Positions 1 to 8,034 of a stretch of 64,000 nt of DNA are shown here, piece by piece. Origin of the DNA: Phytophthora sp. 'mugwort'. Lineage: Eukaryota; Oomycota; Peronosporomycetes; Peronosporales; Peronosporaceae. Location of the stretch: assembly GCA_033558025.1 (NCBI GenBank), contig JAUCEF010000007.1:3782001-3846000 (forward strand), in the 5' to 3' direction. The translations under genes and the position numbers were made by a program. The notes beneath the pieces are model-generated. The model was not told where the DNA came from and did no database searches. It saw only the letters and a list, made by a program, of their open reading frames with translations. Position 1 is the stretch's first letter. Every line of letters begins with the position of its first letter.

Positions 1-1331
1 GCAAGGGAAATGTTGTCTTTGACGAAGACTTCGACAATGATGTCGGTGAGAATGCGAATGACGTGGATGTGGAGTTTACTGAAGATGACCTTGCTGAGTA
101 CGAAATGACTTTACGTGACGGTGAAGGAGCCTCGTTGTGGATTGCAGCGATGCATAACAAGCCCGAATACGATGCGCTGAGCTTGTCAGGTTCCGAGCAG
201 GGCGATCGAGAAGTGGTCGCGTTGGAGCCCAATTCTACTGACATCGCTCCTCGTGCGAGTGAAGCATCTTCGACATCACTAAATGAGTCACAAGGATGTG
301 TCGGGTGGCTGAAGAAGGAAGGCGGGAATGTCAAGAGCTGGAAGCGGCGGTACTTCATGCTCTATGGCTCAAAATTGAGCTACTACAAGAGTGAAAAAGG
401 CTCTCGATTGCGCTCCGTTAGTGTCGTCAATATTGCGGTGCATCCGTCGGTTTCTCTGGGTCTGATAATTTCCACTGTTGGAGGTCGAAGGTTGATTATT
501 CAGGCCGATTCAAAGGAGGAGTTTGAGCGATGGCTCGGTGCAATTCGAGGAGCTGTGACAGGTCAAAACGAGAGAAAGTCGGTAGATGTAGAGACACCAA
601 TGATGAACAGGGTCATGGAAAACAAATTGAGCGAGGATTCGAAAGCCTCAGTTAGCCACAGTGGTTGGTTGCAGAAAGAAGGCCAGCGGTTCAAGACGTG
701 GAAAAGGCGCTTCTTTACTTTGAAAAACAGCGCCTTGATCTACTATAGTGAGGTCGGCGGTGTAGCGCGTGGCCATGGCATGGTGAAAGGTGTGCATCAG
801 GATGACACCAACCCACTTACTCTTGTGATCGAGTTCCGTAGTGGCAAGACCATGCGTGTGATAGCTGCGAGTGAGGCGGAGATGAACACATGGTATCAAG
901 TCTTGTCACGAGGCCGTTCTTGTAGCAGCAGAACGACTGCCGTTTCGGATATTAGCGATGATAGCGTTGACTCTGAAGGGGAGGATGACGACCGAGAGCG
1001 CGCAGCACGAATTAGCCGATTCGATTCGAACGATTATCTTAACGACACATTCACCAACGACACGATCATGCGGCTTCGCGATGAAGAAGGGAAGGGGACA
1101 ATGCTGGAATCTCATAACGCTGCCATTAACACTTCTCGTTCTTTTAAAGGTGAACTCACCTTTGATGACGAAGAGGAGAAAGAAGACATGGGGCTCAGCA
1201 CCACGGGCGTGGACTACTATCGTCAACTACTTGCTGAAGACGAGCGAGTTCAACAGCAGCGCTCAGAAGAAAAAAATGCTAAAGGAGAACTGCCTATTAC
1301 TGGATGTGCTCCTTGCTGTACTGTGATGTAG
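1..1331 (+). CDS. Dual PH-domain protein with C-terminal CaaX box, 5' partial
   Basis: The frame is open from base 3 with no ATG, so the gene continues off the left edge; the apparent start at 63 is a GTG codon inside the frame. Two PH domains are visible, about 294-570 nt and 660-920 nt, each opening with a GWL-KEG motif and a K-WK-RRYF/RRFF basic strand and closing on a conserved Trp helix. The tail is acidic and ends CAPCCTVM. The last four residues fit a CaaX box, and Met at the last position normally favours farnesylation; the cysteines before it could be palmitoylated. PH domains usually bind phosphoinositides or proteins, so membrane recruitment is the likely role, but the ligand is unknown. 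Paralogs lie at 2978 and 5233. Confidence 0.85.
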   Translation, partial: KGNVVFDEDFDNDVGENANDVDVEFTEDDLAEYEMTLRDGEGASLWIAAMHNKPEYDALSLSGSEQGDREVVALEPNSTDIAPRASEASSTSLNESQGCVGWLKKEGGNVKSWKRRYFMLYGSKLSYYKSEKGSRLRSVSVVNIAVHPSVSLGLIISTVGGRRLIIQADSKEEFERWLGAIRGAVTGQNERKSVDVETPMMNRVMENKLSEDSKASVSHSGWLQKEGQRFKTWKRRFFTLKNSALIYYSEVGGVARGHGMVKGVHQDDTNPLTLVIEFRSGKTMRVIAASEAEMNTWYQVLSRGRSCSSRTTAVSDISDDSVDSEGEDDDRERAARISRFDSNDYLNDTFTNDTIMRLRDEEGKGTMLESHNAAINTSRSFKGELTFDDEEEKEDMGLSTTGVDYYRQLLAEDERVQQQRSEEKNAKGELPITGCAPCCTVM

Positions 1332-1512
1332 ATGACGGTACTTGAACGCTGCTTTCACCGACAACATGTACTCGAACAGTCGATGCATTCTTCTCAGCGT
1401 CCTGCTGCTTCCATTCTTTGCCGGTGGGAGTTACGGAGACTGTGTAGTATGACGGCTGACGAGGGGTCCCCCACTCGTCATTATAGCGCAGCGACAGCAA
1501 CTGGTCGACAGA

Positions 1513-2091
1513 ATGGACAAGAAGTACGATTCCTGCAGCTACAAGGCTCGCCGCACGTTCCTCGGCGGGGAGTTCGAAGTCCGGTTGTTCGAGGTGGACG
1601 ATGCTGGCGTCGCAGCGATAGTCTTCCAGATATTGCAGGAGCATGGCTCCCCGCTGAAGTTTTCACGAGTTTTCTCACGTGCGGAACTGGATAAGGCAGG
1701 GATTGCCCGGACATTAGAGGGGCATGTTGCCCTCGTGGACTCTCTCGAGCTCGTGGAAGACGCGTACTACACCGGCAACGACGCAGTCAGTGCAGGACAA
1801 AATGTGCTGGCAGCATACCAGTTATCGTCCACATTGCCTGGTATCAGCTTTCCTCCGCCGATTATCTCGCACCAAGCAGCTCTGTCCTACTTCGCGCGAG
1901 CACCTGTTGGGCTTAGTACGTGGAACAGCAACCAAGTACCAGACGAGGATAACCTGTTGGTGAATCTGGTAGCGAAAGGACTGACCGAGTTGTGCCGGGA
2001 GAAGCCGCCCGGTCTGGAAGCGGTCAAATGGCTCGGAAATTGGTTTCTCGATCATAACCCAGCGCAGCCGAAGGTGGAAGTAGAAGAGTAG
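1513..2091 (+). CDS. Dpy-30-motif protein
   Basis: A 192-residue single-exon protein. The last 45 residues (from LVNLVAKGLTELCREKPPGL, then a WLGNWFLDHNP segment) match the Dpy-30 motif, a two-helix dimerisation fold related to the RIIa domain. That motif occurs in SET1/MLL histone-methylation complexes and in several axonemal/radial-spoke proteins. The first ~145 residues are not recognised. It begins 181 bp after the first PH gene and is followed 189 bp later by a dynein light chain gene on the same strand. The neighbour makes a ciliary role plausible, but this is inference. The ATG at 1513 is the first in a frame of clean composition and no intron is needed. Confidence 0.8.
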   Translation: MDKKYDSCSYKARRTFLGGEFEVRLFEVDDAGVAAIVFQILQEHGSPLKFSRVFSRAELDKAGIARTLEGHVALVDSLELVEDAYYTGNDAVSAGQNVLAAYQLSSTLPGISFPPPIISHQAALSYFARAPVGLSTWNSNQVPDEDNLLVNLVAKGLTELCREKPPGLEAVKWLGNWFLDHNPAQPKVEVEE

Positions 2092-2280
2092 AAAACACTT
2101 TTGGGTTAGCTGCTGGTAGTTGAAGCTTGAAGCTGTTTGAATCATCTGAAGGATTTATCGAGTAAGGAAGATGTTGACTTGGAATGTGTAGCAACAATAT
2201 GTAAATTACATCGCTCTGGAGGCGAGATATCCGACTAAGTGGTGAACCGTCGCGACTATTGACAACGTACTTGCACAACC

Positions 2281-2766
2281 ATGGCGGACGAGCTGCAGTC
2301 GTCGGAGGAGCTGGCGTTTGTCGCCGAGGAGGTAGATCGCATTATCCTCACTTCCATCGAGAGTTGTCTGAAGGATGAAGTGTACGACGAGCAGAAGGTC
2401 TCGCAATGGGTCGACTACATATGCGAGTCCATCATGAGAGGGCTCAGCGAGTTGCGCAAGCCGCTCAAGTACATCGGTACGTAGCTGCAGCAATAGACTA
2501 CAATAGTTACTATTCATTACTGACTATTGATGACCAGTGAGCTGCCTTATCATGCAGAAGAACGGCGCCGGCGTACACGCCTCAGTCTCCTGCCATTGGG
2601 ACACCGTCACAGATGGTAAGGGATAATATACCAAACTCTTGTATTTAATACTAACACTGCATCACCATCTGCAGGCGCACACGTCGTCAAGTGGCCGGGC
2701 GACAAGCACAAAGATCACAACCGGAGCATGTACTGCGTTATCACCGTGAGCGGTCTCAGCTTCTAG
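2281..2766 (+). CDS. Dynein light chain, Tctex-type (DYNLT1-like)
   Basis: Three exons, 2281-2476, 2538-2615 and 2675-2766, encode 121 residues. Introns are GTACGT...CCAG and GTAAGG...GCAG, both in phase 1, and the joined frame is continuous. The spliced product has family signatures: [10 protein letters not shown] near the start, [17 protein letters not shown] across intron 1, and a [17 protein letters not shown] C-terminus. The length matches the usual ~113 residues. Tctex-type light chains sit on cytoplasmic and axonemal dynein intermediate chains and act in cargo attachment and motor assembly. The gene lies between two PH-domain genes and next to the Dpy-30-motif gene. Confidence 0.93.
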
Positions 2767-2977
2767 TGCTCAAAGCAAAAAATACACATCATGTCATTTC
2801 TGATTTTGAGCCCACAAAAATTCTCTAGACGCAAGTTCTTCACTTGGAACCAGTATTTATCCGGATAATCCTTAGTAGGTACGAAATGTAGTTAAACCTG
2901 ATTTCCCACACACAAAAAACATCATCCATCTGGGCGAGCGGCTCATAGCGAAAGTATCCACGTGCGCGCTGTGAAGA

Positions 2978-4168
2978 ATGGGGCGCGACGACCCGGTGAC
3001 ATACGCCGGCTGGGTGTTCAAGGAAGGAAGTCTTGTGCGCTCGTGGAAGAAGCGCTTCCTTGTGTGCAAGCGTGCGGAGCTGGCCTACTACAAGAATACG
3101 GATGAGGAGAACCATGCGCAGCTGCTGGGCGCACTGACCGCCGCACACATCGAGCGCCTGCCTGACATCACGAACGGGCTACTGATCCATGGCACGGAAG
3201 GTCGACAGCTCAAGATTTTTACGGATACTAAGCAGGAGTGTGACCGCTGCTTCGAAGCTATCATCAAGTATTGCAGGATGCAGAACACAGGCGATGACGC
3301 GCAGCAGCGCGTGGGCTGGCTCGAGAAGGAGGGCCAGCATTTCCGCACCTGGAAGAAGCGTTACTTTGTTCTGAGCGGCACGCAGTTGACGTACTCAGCC
3401 ACAATGGGGGCCGAGAGGTTGGGCGGTGGTAGAGTCATTGGCGCCAGAAGGGACCCCACTAGACCGTTCACGCTTGCGGTGACGTTCGAGGGAGGACGAG
3501 AGATGCGCGTTGGAGGTAAGTCCGAAGTGGACATTGACGACTGGCATAAGGCGCTTCGGCGCGGGCTTCTGTATGCCCAGGAGCAGCGGAAGAGTCAACA
3601 GGGACGATCCTCGGTTGATGATGATCCAAGGAACGCTAGGGAAAGGGAGTTTGCTAAACGACAGGCGAATGCCAGTGCCGCCAGTGCGACGAGCACCGAG
3701 GTGACGGACGAAGAGGCCAGCTCACTATTTGGTCCATCGCCTACTGGCGTGAATGATGCTCCGCCGCTGTATTCGAGTGTCGAGGCGGCTCACAATGAAG
3801 AACATAAGACCGAGGGAGAAAAACCAGAGGACGGCGAGTATAAGGAGAACAACAATCCGCCTGAGTTGTACGCTGCTAGCTCGTTCCGACGCCATATTGT
3901 GGTGGAAACCATGCCCGACAACACGGCCAGCTTCATTGAGGTAGCGGAGGAGCGCGAGAGCGATGATAACAATGAGAAGCCGTACTCGCCCACGGCGCCT
4001 GGCACCACGACCATCCGCCGCATGCGCTTGGCGGAGAAGCTGCTGCAGGAAGAACTGGAAGAGGAGCGTCGAGAAGCTATGATGAAGGAGAATACGGTGC
4101 TCATGCGCCCGCCCAGCAAGTCGGATGCCCAGGACCCCAAGGCTGCCTGCTGCTGCGTTGTCATGTAA
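2978..4168 (+). CDS. Dual PH-domain protein with C-terminal CaaX box
   Basis: Intronless, 396 residues. PH1 (about residues 8-100) opens YAGWVFKEGSL and RSWKKRFLV. PH2 (about 111-205) opens VGWLEKEGQHF and RTWKKRYFVL. The C-terminal half is acidic and low-complexity with a Glu/Arg-rich helix near 350-375 (possible coiled coil). The protein ends AACCCVVM, a CaaX box preceded by two more cysteines, suggesting farnesylation plus possible palmitoylation. It is clearly paralogous to the genes at 1 and 5233. The ATG at 2978 is the first in frame and begins just before PH1. Expected site is the inner face of a membrane; ligand and partners are unknown. Confidence 0.88.
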   Translation: MGRDDPVTYAGWVFKEGSLVRSWKKRFLVCKRAELAYYKNTDEENHAQLLGALTAAHIERLPDITNGLLIHGTEGRQLKIFTDTKQECDRCFEAIIKYCRMQNTGDDAQQRVGWLEKEGQHFRTWKKRYFVLSGTQLTYSATMGAERLGGGRVIGARRDPTRPFTLAVTFEGGREMRVGGKSEVDIDDWHKALRRGLLYAQEQRKSQQGRSSVDDDPRNAREREFAKRQANASAASATSTEVTDEEASSLFGPSPTGVNDAPPLYSSVEAAHNEEHKTEGEKPEDGEYKENNNPPELYAASSFRRHIVVETMPDNTASFIEVAEERESDDNNEKPYSPTAPGTTTIRRMRLAEKLLQEELEEERREAMMKENTVLMRPPSKSDAQDPKAACCCVVM

Positions 4169-5232
4169 GACGACGGCAGTCGGATTGGAAAATGATGCGG
4201 CCAGCCCGCGGATACATGAATATATAAACACGAGCTTTTATTTTGCTTTGCTTTTTATTGCTGTTTGTGGGGTAGTGGCGATGCAAAGTGAATACTATTT
4301 ATGCATGTCGCCAGGGTGTATATATTTTCGGTATATGTAGTATTTCTTACGGAAACAGATCCTTGGCGACGTACATGTTGAAGATGCATGATGAGACCGC
4401 TGTCCTGATATTTGCGTTTTACGCAACTGAACCCATCCGGGTTAATACTGGTGTTTGCATACGCGAAAAAACTGAATTTTCAGAATGGCTGGATTTTTCG
4501 GAGTATACTATGCTCTCCATAAATAGTCCAATTTGAACATTTTTTAGTGCATGACACAGTTATGGGAATGGGCCCAAAATTTGGTTGTTCTGCATCTAAC
4601 GTTACACTGGTTTCTTCAAAATGTATTTACTATACATATTGACCCGCTACGAAGCTTCCCAATGTGCGCTCAATTGCTCAATTGCGTTTGTCTCCCCAGA
4701 CGATACGTGATACATGGGAATACTTAAAGCGGTTTCAGTCTGCTTTGGTAACAAAAATATAAATACAGGTTGGACAAAAGGACCCTCTGGTCAGCGAGAC
4801 TTTTTAAATGGCACTATATTATATTCATTTTTGGCCGCGATTCATGTATACCGTGCGTTGGGACATCTCACTCATGCTATTAATAATCTCGGCATCAGCC
4901 GTCTGCCAGACGGTCTGATGCTTCTGCCCGCACGATGTGGCTCGGGTGGAACCCTATTATACTGACGCCAATGCGAGACATGTAGGTGCCCATTTCAGTA
5001 TACGCAGGTCCTGGGCAATAGCAACCTGGTTACTGGCAATTTTGCGAAGATTTTCGCGTGGGTAGAAAAAAGAAAGGCGGGGGAGGACAGTCAAAGCGAC
5101 TCACGCTAAAGGCTTCCTCCATTCCGCGCTTCCCCCCTTTCCGAGGCAATCGTCAGCGCGCTACTACCAACTGACTACCCAGATCAGTAGTCTCTACTGT
5201 GCATTACCCTCCATCCAATAGACCGGCATACC
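4169..5232. other. Intergenic spacer with a small imperfect palindrome
   Basis: No gene is seen on either strand. An imperfect palindrome with ~14-bp arms and one bulged base lies at about 4892-4921 (GCATCAGCCGTCTG against AGACGGTCTGATGC). The last ~250 bp before the next gene are pyrimidine-rich and probably hold its promoter, but no exact initiator consensus was found. Confidence 0.5.
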
Positions 5233-6432
5233 ATGGCGCTAAGCGGCATTGACGGTGAGTTCGCCGGCTGGGTGTTCAAGCAGGGCTCGCTGATCAAGAA
5301 CTGGAAGAAACGCTTTATGGTGCTGCGCGGGCGGCAGCTGACGTATTACGACACAGCCAAGGTAAACCCGACGGTTAAGGCCAAAGGAAGCTTCCAGGTC
5401 ATCACTGTGGAGCTGAGCACCGATATCCAGAACGGGCTGCTGGTGCACGGTCGCGGCGGCCGCGTGCTCAAACTCTACACGGCGTCGGCCGAGGCCACCA
5501 GTGCGTGGTACAACATGATCCTGGACGCCACTACGGCGGCCCCGCACCAGTTCGTAGCAGCGCCACCCGACCGTTTCTCGACGCTCTCTGCCGGCACCTC
5601 CATACCCGTGAGCAGTGTGGACCTGGACGATGAGATGGAGCTGCTGGACCGCCTCGAGTCGCTGCCGCTCAGCGAGGATAGCAGCGAGCAGGTGACCCAC
5701 TCGGGCTGGCTCAAGAAGGAAGGAGCGCGCGTCAAAAGCTGGAAGCGCCGCTACTTCGTGCTGCGTGGAAACGCGCTGTCATACTTTAACTCAGAGGACA
5801 CAGGAGCTGCCGCCAAGGGCTACGGCCACGTGCGAGCGGTAGAGGTGAACGGCACCGTGACCAATGGACTGGATATCACGTTCGACAACGGTCGAGTGCT
5901 TCGAGTCTCAGCCAGGAACAGTGGAGATATGGAGGTCTGGCTTTGCAAGCTAAGCGACGCCATTGAGGCCGCCAACACGGAGATGAACAACGTGCGTCAG
6001 AGTCTGGCGGCCCGCAACTCGTTCCGGGCGTCCTCGATGGGCGGGCCGTCGCCGACGAGGATGAAGCACCAACAGAGAATCCAGCAATACAACAACAGGA
6101 ACACAGGAATTCCGATGCGGCACTCCCTGGCATCAGTGCCGACAAAGCCTAGAGGATCGGTGGCTGAAACACCCGAGATGCCGCAGCGACGCACCGTGTA
6201 CGAAAAGCGGTCATCTTCTTCATCGGATGACTCGTACATTTCATCGGGCTTGTCGTCGCAGTTCTCGTCTAGCTCGTACCACTCGAACTCTTGTCCGGAT
6301 GGTTCTGCGCCGGTGGGAAGGCCGAAAGTACACCCGAACGGCACAACCAACCCGCAGACCTCCTCGGGTTCCACATTCTTTGATAGTGATGACGAGTACG
6401 ACAGTGACGACAGCGAGGGCGACTGGATATAG
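5233..6432 (+). CDS. Dual PH-domain protein, Ser-rich acidic tail, no CaaX
   Basis: Intronless, 399 residues. PH1 covers about residues 10-105 (FAGWVFKQGSL, KNWKKRFMVLRG) and PH2 about 156-250 (HSGWLKKEGARV, KSWKRRYFVLRG). The remainder is Ser/Thr-rich, with serine clusters at about 330-355 and an acidic SDDEYDSDDSEGDWI ending. It is the third member of the local family but lacks the cysteine/CaaX terminus of its two paralogs, so membrane attachment would depend on the PH domains alone. The serine clusters look like possible casein-kinase-type sites, which is inference. Codon use is more GC-rich than in the first paralog. Confidence 0.88.
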   Translation: MALSGIDGEFAGWVFKQGSLIKNWKKRFMVLRGRQLTYYDTAKVNPTVKAKGSFQVITVELSTDIQNGLLVHGRGGRVLKLYTASAEATSAWYNMILDATTAAPHQFVAAPPDRFSTLSAGTSIPVSSVDLDDEMELLDRLESLPLSEDSSEQVTHSGWLKKEGARVKSWKRRYFVLRGNALSYFNSEDTGAAAKGYGHVRAVEVNGTVTNGLDITFDNGRVLRVSARNSGDMEVWLCKLSDAIEAANTEMNNVRQSLAARNSFRASSMGGPSPTRMKHQQRIQQYNNRNTGIPMRHSLASVPTKPRGSVAETPEMPQRRTVYEKRSSSSSDDSYISSGLSSQFSSSSYHSNSCPDGSAPVGRPKVHPNGTTNPQTSSGSTFFDSDDEYDSDDSEGDWI

Positions 6433-8034
6433 GCTACGACAGCCTTAATCAATATCGCGGTTACTCCGCGGCCGTAACTACAGACAAGCCGTGGCGATCC
6501 CATTTCCGTCGCTAACGATTTTTTCCCCGGACCGATCAAGTATCAGGGCAATTTTGGAGCGAATCATGCGCAGCGTCCGAGACGTTGTATTGCCGCTTGT
6601 TTTCGACACGTTGTCAGTGTATTGAAACACGTGGCCATCGTTTGCGCTCCCTTGGAGTCTTTGTTTGTATCACTACACTTACCGCGCGTGAGAAAGCCTA
6701 AGCAGACCTTAGGTTTTGTTTTGCATTCTATGGCGCCCTTGTGACCTTTTTAAATAATATGAGAACTCGTTACTAGAAATCGTTGTCAGATATTTCTTTT
6801 TGATTTTTGGCTTATTATGTAAGGAGCGAACTTCGCGGTGGTAAGAATGTAGACGAAATAATGTTCCCGCCAGCTGCATCCTGCGGCGAATAGATATACG
6901 ACAGAACACTAAGCAGTACTTCGAAGTATAGCTACTGCTATTGTACCTCAACGTTGAGACCACCACGCCAAAATGCTGGCATTCGTCGCCCCTGACGACT
7001 TATAGGTAATATTTTGCGAAACGCATCCGCTGTTTGTGTGATACTGCGTGGTATTTTCTAGGAAAAGTACTGCCCGAGCGAAGTAAAGTTCACGAAGCCA
7101 CTCGGCCCACAGCTGCAATCTGCACGAATGCCTGAGCGTATTACGGTTAAGTATGTACACCGTAGTACTTATATATTATCATATCGTACGGTAATTCGCT
7201 TAAGTGGTTTTAGCGAAACTCAATTGACTCGAAGTATCCAGATATACCTCGTTTCTGCGTCTTGCAGTTCCTGTGCAATCTCGCCTACGTTTTGTGTGTC
7301 GATGGCCCTAATCGCCCGTTACCAAGTTTGAGGACGGCGACACGCTGTGTCAACCATACTGTAGTGTTTCCCAGGTCGGAAGTTAAAAAAATTGAAATAC
7401 GCGGCGATACGGGGACTTCACCCGCACTAAACTGTAGCCAGGTGTATTGATGGATGGAAATCAAAATGAAAAGTGAGGTCCGGGGTTTGATGGAAACCTA
7501 CCCGACGCTCATCGTCTACTTGACCAACCGTGTCTTTGCGGTTGATGATGTCTGGGGCATCGACATCCTGCAATGTACAATATGCAAGTCTGACATACAA
7601 ACTTCCTCATACAGCCCGGGTCAGGCACTGACAGCCAGACCGGGAGAACATGCACACCCATTGCCGTCAGCCTGGGGCCGTACGACACATCTGGGTCTTC
7701 TGTGAGACAGGTCGATCTTACCAAGGTCAGGCGACCTTGAAGTTGCCTTGGCAGGCCTCCTAGTGGCGATCCCGAGCTAAATATCAGGAAACCACTACAC
7801 ATACTTAGAGGACGAAGGCTATAATTACTACCTCGAACGAGATTACCTACAGTTCTTACGACAAAGCCCGCAAACCTTACCCCGAAAGCCAAATTAAGGT
7901 CCTCGAGGTCACTGCATTTGGATGTTCGCGCTCAGCACGCAGCTTGGAGTTCATTTTGAAGTCGGCGCCATAGAACACCTCCGCGAGATATTTGTCTCAA
8001 TCATATAACTAGCTCGACAAAGAGGTTGTCCACG
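6433..8034. other. Intergenic region, no supported gene
   Basis: About 1.6 kb of moderately AT-rich sequence. Open frames here (for example 7509-7892 minus) show no recognisable domain and are probably chance. A GTTCATTTTG sequence near 7952 partly resembles the oomycete initiator and could belong to the kinase gene that starts at 8035, but the match is incomplete. Confidence 0.5.

Noticed and set aside
7509..7892. 127-residue minus-strand frame upstream of the kinase gene
   Set aside because: It has no recognisable motif, no promoter-like context and odd composition. It is a chance open frame.
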